A stretch of 42,270 nt of DNA. It comes from Burkholderiales bacterium (GTDB taxonomy: Bacteria > Pseudomonadota > Gammaproteobacteria > Burkholderiales > Burkholderiaceae_F). Location of the stretch: NCBI GenBank assembly GCA_020248785.1, contig JADCGX010000175.1, positions 1 to 42,270 of the forward strand, read 5' to 3'. A program made the translations under genes and the position numbers. Below are positions 33,666 through 42,253 of this stretch, piece after piece (within the stretch, counting starts at the first letter, position 1; every line of letters starts with the position of its first letter). The notes beneath the pieces were generated by a model that was not told the DNA's origin, did not search any database, and was given only the letters and a program-made list of their open reading frames with translations.

Positions 33666-34543
33666 GCGTGATCGCCGCCAGTCCCGCCCCGGTGCAAGAC
33701 CGCCGCCTGGCGCTGCATCGCAAGCGCAAGCTCGTCAACTTCATTGCGCTGGCCCTGTCGCTCGCCGCCATGGCCTTTGGCCTGTTCTGGCTCCTTTGGA
33801 TCCTGTGGGAGACCCTGTTCCTCGGTCTCAAGGGCCTGAGCACCGCCGTGTTCACGGAGTCTCTGCCGCCGCCCAACGTCGACGGAGGTGGCCTGGCCAA
33901 CGCGATCGTGGGCAGCGCCATCATGGTGACGCTCGCCACTGCCGTGGGCACGCCAATCGGCATCCTGGCGGGAATCTATCTTGCCGAGTACGGCCAGAAG
34001 GGCTGGCTGGGGGCCACCACCCGCTTCATCAACGACATCCTGCTGTCGGCCCCATCGATCGTCATCGGCCTGTTCGTGTACGCGGTCATCGTGGCCCAGA
34101 CCAAGACGTTCTCGGGTTGGGCCGGCGTCGTGGCCTTGTCGCTGATCGTGATCCCGGTGGTGATCCGCACCACCGAGAACATGCTCAATCTGATCCCCAA
34201 CTCGCTGCGCGAGGCGGCGTACGCCTTGGGCGCACCCAAGTGGCAGGTCATCTGGAACGTCACGCTGCGCGCGGCGCGCGCGGGCGTGGTCACCGGCGTG
34301 CTGCTTGCGCTGGCGCGCATCGCCGGTGAAACCGCGCCGCTGCTGTTCACGGCGCTGTCGAACCAGTTCTTCAGCCTCGACCTGACCGAGCCGATGGCGA
34401 GCCTGCCGCAGACCATCTTCGCGTTTGCGATGAGCCCGTTCAAGAACTGGCAGGAGCTTGCCTGGGTCGGCGTTTTCCTGATCACGCTCGGTGTGCTGGC
34501 CCTCAATATCCTGGCGCGCGTGTTGTTCCGCCAGAAGAACTAG
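33662..34543 (+). CDS. pstA: Phosphate ABC transporter permease PstA
   Basis: A 293-residue permease, the partner of PstC. Visible are a first helix at about 23-45, [29 protein letters not shown], and the coupling segment [24 protein letters not shown] followed by [16 protein letters not shown]. It starts at ATG 33662 overlapping the pstC stop and ends 18 bases before pstB. The family length is normal. Confidence 0.95.
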   Translation: MSVIAASPAPVQDRRLALHRKRKLVNFIALALSLAAMAFGLFWLLWILWETLFLGLKGLSTAVFTESLPPPNVDGGGLANAIVGSAIMVTLATAVGTPIGILAGIYLAEYGQKGWLGATTRFINDILLSAPSIVIGLFVYAVIVAQTKTFSGWAGVVALSLIVIPVVIRTTENMLNLIPNSLREAAYALGAPKWQVIWNVTLRAARAGVVTGVLLALARIAGETAPLLFTALSNQFFSLDLTEPMASLPQTIFAFAMSPFKNWQELAWVGVFLITLGVLALNILARVLFRQKN

Positions 34544-34561
34544 AGAAGACGAAAGACGCCC

Positions 34562-35350
34562 ATGGATACCGCTGTCTCCAAGCCTGCCGTCGCAGAGCGC
34601 GTGAAGATGCGCGTGAAGGACCTGAACTTCTTCTACGGCAAGTTCCACGCACTGAAGAACATCAACCTCGAGATCGCGGAGAAGAAGGTCACGGCCTTCA
34701 TCGGTCCCTCGGGCTGCGGCAAATCTACGCTGCTGCGCGTTCTCAATCGCATGTTCGAGCTTTACCCGGAGCAGCGGGCAGAGGGTCGTGTGGAGATGGA
34801 CGGGCAGGACATTCTGACCACGCGCGAGGACGTGAGCCTGATCCGCGCCAAGATCGGCATGGTGTTCCAGAAGCCAACGCCTTTCCCGATGTCGATCTAC
34901 GAGAACATCGCCTTCGGCGTGCGCTTGTTCGAGAAAATGAACAAGGCGGCGATGGACGAGCGGGTGGAGTGGGCGCTGCGCAAGGCCGCTCTTTGGAGCG
35001 AGGTCAAGGACAAGCTGGCGCAAAGCGGCACCTCGCTGTCCGGCGGTCAGCAGCAGCGCCTGTGCATCGCGCGCGGCATCGCGATCAAGCCCGAGATCAT
35101 CCTGTTCGACGAGCCGTGTTCGGCGTTGGATCCGATCTCCACCGCCAAGATCGAGGAACTGATCGAGGAGCTGAAGGTCGATTACACCGTGGCGATCGTC
35201 ACGCACAACATGCAGCAGGCCGCACGCGTGAGCGACTACACGGCCTACATGTACCTGGGCGAGCTGATCGAATTCGGCGAAACCGACCAGATCTTCATCA
35301 AGCCCAAGAAGAAAGAGACCGAGGACTACATCACCGGTCGCTTCGGCTAG
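34562..35350 (+). CDS. pstB: Phosphate ABC transporter ATPase PstB
   Basis: A 262-residue ATPase with Walker [10 protein letters not shown] near residue 50, Q-loop [16 protein letters not shown], signature [16 protein letters not shown], Walker [13 protein letters not shown] and switch His in [13 protein letters not shown]; the end EDYITGRFG is the normal PstB C-terminus. It powers phosphate uptake and also takes part in PhoR signalling. Its last seven codons and stop form the left half of a perfect 46-bp palindrome. Confidence 0.97.
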   Translation: MDTAVSKPAVAERVKMRVKDLNFFYGKFHALKNINLEIAEKKVTAFIGPSGCGKSTLLRVLNRMFELYPEQRAEGRVEMDGQDILTTREDVSLIRAKIGMVFQKPTPFPMSIYENIAFGVRLFEKMNKAAMDERVEWALRKAALWSEVKDKLAQSGTSLSGGQQQRLCIARGIAIKPEIILFDEPCSALDPISTAKIEELIEELKVDYTVAIVTHNMQQAARVSDYTAYMYLGELIEFGETDQIFIKPKKKETEDYITGRFG

Positions 35351-35371
35351 CCGAAGCGACCGGTGATGTAG
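35326..35371. repeat. Perfect 46-bp palindrome across the pstB stop
   Basis: Bases 35326-35347 are the exact reverse complement of 35350-35371, and the middle TA is self-complementary, so all 46 bases form one uninterrupted palindrome. The left arm encodes the last residues of PstB and the centre holds the TAG stop. There is no loop in the ordinary sense and no T-run after it. The right arm is thus an inverted copy of coding sequence in the 103-base gap before phoU. Confidence 0.95.
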
Positions 35372-35453
35372 CGGCGCAGACTCACGTGAGCGAAGTGAAC
35401 GTTACGTCGAAGCCACTACATCGCGGTTAAGCCCGCAACGCTAAGGAACACGC

Positions 35454-36164
35454 ATGGCCAACGAACATTCCTCCAAGACCTACGACCAGGAGCTGGAGTC
35501 GATCCGCTCGCGCGTGCTGCAAATGGGCGGGCTGGTGGAGTCGCAGGTCAAGCTGGCGATCGACTGCTTCGAGGCGGGTTCGATGGCCGACGCGGACCGC
35601 GTGATCGGTTCTGACCGACGTGTCAACGAGCTCGAGCTCGAGCTCGACCGGGCCGTGAACAACGTCATCGCGCGCCGCCAGCCGACGGCGAGCGACCTGC
35701 GCATGATCATGGGGGTGGCCAAGACGATCACCGATCTTGAGCGCATCGGCGACGAGTCGGTGAAGATCGCGCGCGCGGCCAAGTGGCTTAACGACAAGCA
35801 GGTGGCCGTGCGGATGCCGCGCATCCCTGACATCCGCGCCTCCGGCGACATCGCCAGCGGCATGCTGCGCCGCTCGCTCGATGCATTTGCCCGGCTCGAC
35901 GTGAACACGGCGGCGTCGATCATCAAGGACGACGCGGGCGTGGATGAGCGCTTCCGCGCGGTTCTGCGGCAGCTCATCACATTCATGATGGAAGATCCGC
36001 GCACGATCTCGGCATCGATCGACATCGTGTGGGTGGCCAAGGCGATCGAGCGCATTGGCGACCACGCCAAGAACATCGCGGAGCACGTGATCTTCATCGC
36101 GGCCGGCATGGACGTGCGGCATGCCACGCCCGAGGAAGTCGACCGCGCGATCGCGCAGGCCTGA
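35454..36164 (+). CDS. phoU: Phosphate signalling protein PhoU
   Basis: A 236-residue, all-helical protein with two PhoU repeats. The first includes VLQMGGLVESQVKLAIDCFEAG and the metal-binding ExxxD-type residues near ELELDRAVNNVIARRQPTA; the second includes RSLDAFARLDVNTAASIIKDD and IERIGDHAKNIAEHVIF. PhoU links PstSCAB to PhoR and keeps the regulon off when phosphate is plentiful. AAGGA lies 7 bases before ATG 35454. phoB starts 9 bases after its stop. Confidence 0.96.
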   Translation: MANEHSSKTYDQELESIRSRVLQMGGLVESQVKLAIDCFEAGSMADADRVIGSDRRVNELELELDRAVNNVIARRQPTASDLRMIMGVAKTITDLERIGDESVKIARAAKWLNDKQVAVRMPRIPDIRASGDIASGMLRRSLDAFARLDVNTAASIIKDDAGVDERFRAVLRQLITFMMEDPRTISASIDIVWVAKAIERIGDHAKNIAEHVIFIAAGMDVRHATPEEVDRAIAQA

Positions 36165-36173
36165 TCGAACGCC

Positions 36174-36866
36174 ATGAGCGCCTCGATTCTCGTGGTGGAG
36201 GACGAGCCGGCGATCCAGGAACTGGTCGCCTTCACCTGTACCAGCAACGGGTTCAAGGTGCGTCGCGCGGAATCGGTCGGCGCCGCCCAGGACGCCATCC
36301 GCGCCGAGCTGCCCGACCTCGTCATCCTCGACTGGATGCTGCCCGACCGTGGCGGCATCGACTTGCTGCGCGAGCTGCGCGCTGACGAGCGCACGCGTGC
36401 GCTGCCCGTGATCATGCTCACGGCCAAGAGCGCGGAAAGCGACCGCGTGGCCGGGCTGGATATGGGCGCCGATGATTACGTCGTCAAGCCATTTTCCCCG
36501 CGCGAACTAGCCTCGCGCGTGCGCGCCGTGTTTCGCCGGCGTGCGCCCCAGCACAGTGGCGAGCCCATCGCCTACGGGCCACTGACGATTGACCCGCAGC
36601 GCCATGAAGTCTCGGTCAACGGGGCCGTGGCAAAAGTGGGCTTGTCCGAGTTCAAGCTGCTCAAGTTTCTGGCCGGCCATCCCGATCGCGTGTTCTCGCG
36701 CACGCAACTGCTCGACAACGTGTGGGGCGACCACGTGTTCATCGAGGAGCGCACGGTCGACGTGCATGTGCTGCGGCTGCGCAAGGCCTTGGCCCCGGTG
36801 GGTGCGCAGCATCTGGTGCAGACCGTGCGTGGCCTGGGCTATCGGCTGTCCGAGCGCCCCGAGTAG
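36174..36866 (+). CDS. phoB: Phosphate regulon response regulator PhoB
   Basis: A 230-residue OmpR/PhoB-type regulator. Receiver domain at 1-120 with acidic pocket VVEDEP, phosphoacceptor Asp53 (ILDWMLP) and switch Lys in MLTAKS. The DNA-binding winged helix is at about 130-228 (VGLSEFKLLKFLAGHPDRVFSR split over the recognition helix, EERTVDVHVLRLRKAL). It should bind the GTCAC-type repeats found before pstS, plcP, olsB and the fasciclin gene. Followed after 60 bases by phoR. Confidence 0.96.
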   Translation: MSASILVVEDEPAIQELVAFTCTSNGFKVRRAESVGAAQDAIRAELPDLVILDWMLPDRGGIDLLRELRADERTRALPVIMLTAKSAESDRVAGLDMGADDYVVKPFSPRELASRVRAVFRRRAPQHSGEPIAYGPLTIDPQRHEVSVNGAVAKVGLSEFKLLKFLAGHPDRVFSRTQLLDNVWGDHVFIEERTVDVHVLRLRKALAPVGAQHLVQTVRGLGYRLSERPE

Positions 36867-36926
36867 AGCCAAGGCGCCGGGCGCATCGGCCTGCGGCACA
36901 CTGCACCGCCAGTACACTCGGCCGCC

Positions 36927-38276
36927 ATGGCTGGCCCGCAGAAACCGCGTCTCACCCTGATCCTGCCGGCACTGCTGCGCGTGGCGGTCCTGGGTGCCAT
37001 CGCGCTCGTGCTGGGCATCGTGTTCGATGCCAAGCTGGGCCTATGGTTCGCCGTGATTTCGTTGGGCGTCCTGCTGGCGCTGCACATGGCCTACCTGAGC
37101 CTGCTCGGGGTGTGGCTGGAGCGCCCTTCGCTGGACACCGTGCCGCAGGGCTTTGGCGCCTGGGCGACCGTGTTCACGCGCCTGTACAAGGCGCATCGCG
37201 CCAGCCAGTTGTTCGAGCGCCGGCTGGCCGACAACGAGGAGCGATTTCGTCGCACCATCAGTGCGCTTCCCGAAGGCATCGTGCTGATCGACGCCGCGCT
37301 GCAGATCGAGTGGTGCAATCCTGTGGCCGAGCAGCACCTGGGCATCTCGCTGCGGGCCGACACCGGCCTGCGGCTGACCAATCTCGTGCGTGACCCGTCG
37401 TTCGTCGCCTACATGACCTCGGCGCACTTCGAGCAGCCGCTGGTGTTTCGGCCGCTCAACAACCCCGCGCTGGCCTTGTCCGTGGCCGTGATCGAGTTCG
37501 AGTCGGCACGCTCGATCGTGCTGACGCGCGACGTGACCCAGACCGAGCGGGTGGATGCGATGCGGCGCGATTTTGTCGCCAACGTGTCGCATGAGCTGCG
37601 CACGCCGCTCACGGTCGTCAATGGCTTTCTCGAGACGCTGCTCGATGCGCCCGATGCGCCCATGGACGGTGTGCGGCGCCATCATTTGCAACTGATGCAC
37701 GAGCAGGCCGGTCGCATGCATCGGCTGGTCGAGGACCTGCTGATGCTCTCGCGCCTGGAGTCGCAGGAGTCGGCCGTGGTCGAGGAGGATGTCGACATGG
37801 GCGCCTTGCTGCGCGAGCTCACCAACGAGGCGCGCGCGCTGTCGGGCGGAAAACACGGCCTGAGCTACGAGGCCGATGCCGCGCACGTGCGCGGCAGCCG
37901 CGATGAGCTGCGCAGCGCTTTCGGCAACCTGGTCTCCAATGCGATCCGTTACACGCCGGCGGGCGGCTCGATCGAGCTGCGTTGGACGGTGAGCGATCAG
38001 GGCGGGGCGTTCAGCGTGCAGGACACGGGCATCGGCATTGCGCCAGAGCACCTGCCCCGCCTGACCGAGCGCTTCTATCGCGTGGACAAGAGCCGTTCGC
38101 GTGAAACGGGAGGCACCGGGCTGGGCCTGGCCATTGTGAAACACGTGCTGCTGCGGCACCAGGCAAGACTGACGATCGACTCGCAGCCGGGCCATGGCAG
38201 CACCTTCACGGCCTGGCTGCCGCGCGCGCGCGTGATCCTGCAAAGCGAAAGGACCGCGGCCGCGGCCGCACAGTAG
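36927..38276 (+). CDS. phoR: Phosphate regulon sensor histidine kinase PhoR
   Basis: A 449-residue kinase. Two membrane helices at about 10-32 and 38-60 are joined by a very short loop with no periplasmic sensor domain, as usual for PhoR. A PAS domain lies at about 100-200 (ISALPEGIVLIDAALQIEWCNPVAEQHLG). The dimerisation/phosphoacceptor helix has VSHELRTPL with His222, and the ATPase end has FGNLVSNAIRYTPAGG, GIGIAPEHLPRLTERFYRVD and GGTGLGLAIVKHVL. It phosphorylates PhoB when PstSCAB/PhoU report low phosphate. Confidence 0.96.
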   Translation: MAGPQKPRLTLILPALLRVAVLGAIALVLGIVFDAKLGLWFAVISLGVLLALHMAYLSLLGVWLERPSLDTVPQGFGAWATVFTRLYKAHRASQLFERRLADNEERFRRTISALPEGIVLIDAALQIEWCNPVAEQHLGISLRADTGLRLTNLVRDPSFVAYMTSAHFEQPLVFRPLNNPALALSVAVIEFESARSIVLTRDVTQTERVDAMRRDFVANVSHELRTPLTVVNGFLETLLDAPDAPMDGVRRHHLQLMHEQAGRMHRLVEDLLMLSRLESQESAVVEEDVDMGALLRELTNEARALSGGKHGLSYEADAAHVRGSRDELRSAFGNLVSNAIRYTPAGGSIELRWTVSDQGGAFSVQDTGIGIAPEHLPRLTERFYRVDKSRSRETGGTGLGLAIVKHVLLRHQARLTIDSQPGHGSTFTAWLPRARVILQSERTAAAAAQ

Positions 38277-38310
38277 GGCGGGACACTCCGCCAGCCACAG
38301 GGAGACCCAG

Positions 38311-39108
38311 ATGAACGCGCCCCATGCAGTCCAGGACATCGAGCCCCTGCTGGTCGAAGACCGCTCCCCAAACGGCCTGGTCCGTCTGACGCTCAATCGG
38401 CCGACGCAATTCAACGCCTTGTCCGAGGAGTTGCTGGCCGCGCTTGGCGAGGCGCTTGATCGCATCGCTTGCGACACGGCGGCGCGCGTGGTCGTGCTGG
38501 GCGGCGCCGGCAAGGCGTTCTGCGCCGGCCACGATCTGAAGCAGATGAAGGCCCGGCCCGAGCTCGACTACTACCAGCGGCTCTTTGCCACCTGCGCCAA
38601 GCTCATGCTCAAGGTGCAGCGCATGCCGCAGCCGGTGATCGCACGCGTGCACGGCGTGGCGACCGCAGCAGGCTGCCAGCTGGTCGGCATGTGCGACCTG
38701 GCGGTGGCGGCCGAGGGCGCGAAGTTCGCCGTCTCCGGCATCAATGTGGGGCTCTTCTGCTCGACGCCCGCGGTGGCGCTGTCGCGCAACGTGGGTCGCA
38801 AGGCGGCCTTTGAGATGCTTGTCACCGGCGAATTCATTGACGCACCCACGGCCCGCGAGCGTGGTCTCGTCAACAGAGTGGTCCCACTGGCCGAACTGGA
38901 CGCCGAGATCGAGCGGCTGGCTGATTCGATCATCGCCAAGCCCCGCTTGGCGATCGCCATGGGCAAGGGCGCGTACTACAAGCAGCTCGAACTGGGCATC
39001 GAGGCCGCCCACCAGCTGGCCGGCCAGACGATGGCCTGCAACATGGCCGACGACGTGGCGCAAGAAGGCGTGCAGGCGTTCATGGAGAAGCGTGCGCCGA
39101 AGTGGTAG
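38311..39108 (+). CDS. Enoyl-CoA hydratase/isomerase family protein
   Basis: A 265-residue crotonase. Oxyanion-hole segments are GKAFCAGHDLKQM and GVATAAGCQLVGMCDLAVA; the second catalytic Glu position of classical hydratases (here within GINVGLFCSTPAVALSRNVG) is replaced by small or polar residues, with GLFCSTP as in the ECHDC3-like subgroup. So it may not be a standard beta-oxidation hydratase. A ribosome site GGGAG lies 9 bases before ATG 38311. It starts 34 bases after phoR but has no obvious link to phosphate. Confidence 0.88.
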   Translation: MNAPHAVQDIEPLLVEDRSPNGLVRLTLNRPTQFNALSEELLAALGEALDRIACDTAARVVVLGGAGKAFCAGHDLKQMKARPELDYYQRLFATCAKLMLKVQRMPQPVIARVHGVATAAGCQLVGMCDLAVAAEGAKFAVSGINVGLFCSTPAVALSRNVGRKAAFEMLVTGEFIDAPTARERGLVNRVVPLAELDAEIERLADSIIAKPRLAIAMGKGAYYKQLELGIEAAHQLAGQTMACNMADDVAQEGVQAFMEKRAPKW

Positions 39109-39166
39109 CGCTCGCGGTGTACGCGACCGCTACGCGGACGCTCCTGCACCGCACGCGATTGGCGAA

Positions 39167-39200
39167 TTCAACGGCGTTGGCGGAGCCAGTCGCCGTTGAA
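39167..39200. repeat. Hairpin in the spacer between convergent genes
   Basis: Perfect 10-bp arms (39167-39176, 39191-39200) with further pairing inside the loop. It lies between the hydratase gene and the convergent fusion gene, where a two-way terminator would be expected, but neither side has a T-run. Nothing else is supported in 39109-39379. Confidence 0.5.
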
Positions 39201-39379
39201 GGGATGCTCGCCCTCGCGGTGCTTCGATCGCATGGCCCGGTCGTGCTCGCCGCCTTTGGCGTCGTGGCACGCCCACCCGCGAGCACCGGCTGCGCCTGCG
39301 TCAGGAGCGGTAAGACGTCGGTGTGGGTTCTGCCGCAACGCCTGACTTCCGGCTACACCCGACTTCGACGTCAACTGCC

Positions 39380-40333
39380 TCACGCTGCGCGTCGCAGGTC
39401 GAGCAGATCCTCTTCGACAAACGTCTCGCGCTCTGGCAGGTCGCGGGTGCTGCGATCCAGCCGCAGCGTCAGGCAGTACGCGGCGCCGCCGGAGCGGTTG
39501 AACGAATCGAGCGCGACGACGTGCACGCGATAGCCGCGCTGCGTGAGCTGCGCGCGCAGGGTGTCGCTCGCGTAGCAGAACACCGCGTCCTGCCCCAGGC
39601 ACACCGAGTTGACGGCGAGATGCAGCGCATCCTCGTCCCCGGCAGCGATCAGGCGGTCCTTGCCGACCATGTCGTCCAGCAGCGCGAGCGCGGTGGGCGA
39701 GAAGGCGGCCGGGTAGTACAGCACCTCGCCGCCATCGAGCACGCACATGCAGGTGTCGAGGTGATAAAAGCGCGGGTCGACGAGCTCGAGCGCCACCGCC
39801 GGCACGCCAAAGGTCTCTGCGAGGAAGAACTGCATGTCGTGCGAGGAGCGCTGACCATAGCCGGTCCACAGCAGGCCGCGTGTGCGGTCCCAGATCGCAT
39901 CGCCTGCGCCCTCGAAGAACAGGCCCTGCGGAGTCGGCACGATCTCGTCAACCACGCCGCGCGCCCGCATCGCCTCGAAGAACGCGCGGTTGTGCGGCTC
40001 CTCACCCTGCCGTTCGGGGCACAGGAAGCGGGCCAGCACCACCTTTCGATCGAGCACCGCCGCTGAATTGGCGGTGAACACCATGTCGGGCAGGCCCTTG
40101 ACGGCCGGCTGCACCTCGACCGCGGCGCCGAGCCGCTCGTAGGTGTGCCTGAGCGCCGTCCAGCCGCGCTGTGCGTCGCTCGCCAGGCGTTCGGCGCTCA
40201 CGTGCCACTGCGCCGGGTCCATCCACGGATTGATCCGATAGCTGACCTCGAAGTGGTCCGGCGCGCTCATCATCAAGCGGGCGCGCGGGGTGGCTGGCGT
40301 GCTGACTGGGGCGCTCGGCCGTGGCTGGTTCAT
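39380..40333 (-). CDS. Possible separately translated arginine-dihydrolase-like protein
   Basis: An internal ATG at 40333 with GAGGAG ending 4 bases upstream would produce a 317-residue hydrolase starting MNQPRPSAPV. In these residue numbers the candidate catalytic set is Asn89 (VFTAN), Glu141 (FFEGAGD), His191 (FYHLD) and Cys287 (AAYCLT). The spacing between Asn, His and Cys fits what I remember for the cyanobacterial arginine dihydrolase ArgZ better than plain dimethylargininase. No stop codon separates it from the aminotransferase, so this is an alternative product, not a separate gene. Confidence 0.55.
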   Translation of the reverse strand: MNQPRPSAPVSTPATPRARLMMSAPDHFEVSYRINPWMDPAQWHVSAERLASDAQRGWTALRHTYERLGAAVEVQPAVKGLPDMVFTANSAAVLDRKVVLARFLCPERQGEEPHNRAFFEAMRARGVVDEIVPTPQGLFFEGAGDAIWDRTRGLLWTGYGQRSSHDMQFFLAETFGVPAVALELVDPRFYHLDTCMCVLDGGEVLYYPAAFSPTALALLDDMVGKDRLIAAGDEDALHLAVNSVCLGQDAVFCYASDTLRAQLTQRGYRVHVVALDSFNRSGGAAYCLTLRLDRSTRDLPERETFVEEDLLDLRRAA

Positions 40334-41635
40334 CGTTCTCCTCGTGGGGGACAGCGCTGTAACGCGACCGACCTCGTGGGCCGGTGCGGGATGGAATTCG
40401 GCCAGTACGCCGGCAAAGACATCGATGCCCCAGTCGAGCGCTTCGCGGGCGATGGTCAGTGGCGGGGCAAAGCGGATCACCGTCTCGTGCGTGTCCTTGG
40501 TCAGAACGCCGCGCTCGGCCAGGCGGTCGACCACGGCGCGCGCGCGCACCAAGGCCGGGTTGAGCTCCACACCCACCCACAGGCCTCGGCCGCGCACTGC
40601 GGTGATCAGCGCATCGGATTGTTCATCCCGCAGCTGACGCAGGCGTGACAGAAGGTGGCTGCCGAGCGCGGCGCTGCGCGCCACCAGCTGCTCGTCCTCC
40701 ATCACCTGCAGTGCTTCGAGTGCGACGGCGCAAGCAAGCGGATTGCCGCCAAAGGTCGAGCCGTGGCTGCCAGGCTCGAACACTGCCATCAGCTCGGCCG
40801 TGGCGACGAAGCAGCTCACCGGCAGCAGACCGCCGCCCAGCGCCTTGCCCAGGATGAGTCCGTCGGGCTTGATGCCCTCGTGCTGGTACGCAAACCAGCG
40901 GCCGGTGCGGCCGAGGCCGGACTGGATCTCGTCGAGGATCAGCAGCACTCGGCGCGCGTCGCACAGCTTGCGCACGGCCGCGAGGAAACCCGGTGGCGGC
41001 ACGACGATGCCCGCTTCGCCCTGGATGGGCTCGATCAGCACCGCGGCGGTGTTCTCGTTGATCGTCGCCTCCAGCGAGGCGATGTCGCCGAAGTCGAAGT
41101 GCGCGAAGCCGGCAGTGAAGGGACCGAAGTCAGCGCGGTACGCGGGCTCGGTGGAGAAGCTGACGATCGTGGTCGAGCGACCGTGGAAGTTGCCGCGTGC
41201 GGTGACGATCTCGGCCCGGTCCGCTGCAATGCCCTTGACCCGATAACCCCAGCGGCGCGCCGCCTTGATGGCGGTCTCCACCGACTCGGCGCCCCCGTTG
41301 GCCGGCAGGGCACGGCTGCCCGGGCCGAGGTTGGCGAGCGCGACCAGCTTCTCGAGAAACGGCGCGAGCGTGGCCGTGTGGTAGGCGCGCGAGGTGACGG
41401 CAACCCGATGCGCCTGCTGCATCAGGGCGTTCACCAGCCGCGGATGGGCATGCCCGTGGCTGACTGCCGAATAGGCACTCATCAGGTCGAGATAGCGCTT
41501 GCCGTCGATATCCGTGAGCCACTCGCCGCGCCCGCGCTCGAGCACGACCGCCAGAGGCGCGTAGTTGCTCGCGGCGACGGCCTGTTCGCGGGCGATGGCT
41601 GCATCGCTGGCACGGGTTCGCAGATCGGCGGTCAT
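39380..41635 (-). CDS. Fused ornithine aminotransferase / arginine-dihydrolase-like protein
   Basis: One uninterrupted frame of 751 residues. Residues 1-410 are a class III PLP aminotransferase close to ornithine aminotransferase (RocD): MSAYSAVSHGHAHPRLV, PANGGAESVETAIKAAR, GNFHGRSTTIVSFST, LDEIQSGLGRTGRW (Asp235) and PLP Lys264 in ILGKALGGG. Residues 435-751 are a guanidino-hydrolase of the dimethylargininase/ArgZ group: MMSAPDHFEVSYRINPWMDP, PDMVFTANSA, FFEGAGDA, RFYHLDTCMC and catalytic Cys in GGAAYCLTLRL. Together they would turn arginine into ornithine and then glutamate semialdehyde. AGGA lies 6 bases before ATG 41635. An internal ribosome site and ATG at 40333 could also give the second half alone. 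Confidence 0.85.
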   Translation of the reverse strand: MTADLRTRASDAAIAREQAVAASNYAPLAVVLERGRGEWLTDIDGKRYLDLMSAYSAVSHGHAHPRLVNALMQQAHRVAVTSRAYHTATLAPFLEKLVALANLGPGSRALPANGGAESVETAIKAARRWGYRVKGIAADRAEIVTARGNFHGRSTTIVSFSTEPAYRADFGPFTAGFAHFDFGDIASLEATINENTAAVLIEPIQGEAGIVVPPPGFLAAVRKLCDARRVLLILDEIQSGLGRTGRWFAYQHEGIKPDGLILGKALGGGLLPVSCFVATAELMAVFEPGSHGSTFGGNPLACAVALEALQVMEDEQLVARSAALGSHLLSRLRQLRDEQSDALITAVRGRGLWVGVELNPALVRARAVVDRLAERGVLTKDTHETVIRFAPPLTIAREALDWGIDVFAGVLAEFHPAPAHEVGRVTALSPTRRTMNQPRPSAPVSTPATPRARLMMSAPDHFEVSYRINPWMDPAQWHVSAERLASDAQRGWTALRHTYERLGAAVEVQPAVKGLPDMVFTANSAAVLDRKVVLARFLCPERQGEEPHNRAFFEAMRARGVVDEIVPTPQGLFFEGAGDAIWDRTRGLLWTGYGQRSSHDMQFFLAETFGVPAVALELVDPRFYHLDTCMCVLDGGEVLYYPAAFSPTALALLDDMVGKDRLIAAGDEDALHLAVNSVCLGQDAVFCYASDTLRAQLTQRGYRVHVVALDSFNRSGGAAYCLTLRLDRSTRDLPERETFVEEDLLDLRRAA
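40338..40343 (-). promoter_or_regulatory. Internal ribosome binding site in the fusion frame
   Basis: The minus strand reads GAGGAG, 4 bases before ATG 40333, inside codons for the linker SPTRRT. It is the strongest Shine-Dalgarno-like sequence seen in this gene. Confidence 0.6.
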
Positions 41636-41850
41636 GGCTGGTCCTGAAGCGGCGGGTGCATCGGCAAAGGTCAATGCCAGTCTAGGAACACGCCGCGGCA
41701 TGCGTGGCGAACCGAGAGGGCAGGGACCGCCGAAACGGCAGCAGTGACCGCAACGCCGTGCCACTTCCGGCGGGGTTTGCCTTTGCCGGGGCGGGCGTAT
41801 GGCTTGCTGCCCTGCACGCTCGCAACGCATTCCATGAAGAGAAGAACTCG
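41636..41850. other. Divergent spacer
   Basis: 215 bases between divergent start codons. It must carry promoters for both sides, but no convincing -35/-10 pair or operator was found by eye. Confidence 0.4.
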
Positions 41851-42153
41851 ATGGCGACCACCGAGGAGCGCGACATTCGCGACACCCAGGACGAACCAAT
41901 CGACGCCGACATGCGGGCGCAGTTGCGCGTACAGCTTCTGTCGGCGCGTGACCGATTGCACGAGGAGCTGCGGCGCGAGAACGCCGAGCGTGCCGACTCG
42001 GACAGCGGCAGCGGCCTGAGCGGTGCCGTGCCAGATCCAGGCGACGCCTCTGTAGCCAGCGAGCAGACCGACCTGCGGCACGCGCAGATCGGGCGCGACG
42101 TGGCCGAACTGCGGCAGATCGATGCGGCCCAGTCTTTTCCAATTCAGGTATGA
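41851..42153 (+). pseudogene. TraR/DksA-like protein lacking its zinc finger
   Basis: A 100-residue frame with the N-terminal coiled-coil part of the TraR/DksA family: LRVQLLSARDRLHEELRRENAERA, a DxSDS-like acidic region with DPGDASVASEQTDLRHAQIGRDVAELRQIDAA. In family members the last helix is followed by LxRIxxGxYGxCxxC, the four-Cys zinc finger; here it changes to QSFPIQV and stops. So the gene is truncated, or a C-terminally deleted variant is used. ATG 41851 has GAAGAGAAG upstream. A clear terminator follows at 42221. Such proteins bind the RNA polymerase secondary channel. Confidence 0.65.
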
Positions 42154-42220
42154 GCCTGGAGCGGACGGCAGTGGATGTAGCGAAGCGCGTCGATTTGTTG
42201 ATTGGGGAGGCAGTGTAGGG

Positions 42221-42253
42221 CCGCCTGCGCAGAGCGGGCGGTTGGTGGTTTTT
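42221..42253 (+). terminator. Probable rho-independent terminator
   Basis: An 8-bp stem (42221-42228 with 42234-42241, one G-T-type mismatch, 5-base loop) is followed by a TTGGTGG stretch and a T-run (42249-42253). It would end transcription of the TraR-like gene. Confidence 0.65.
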
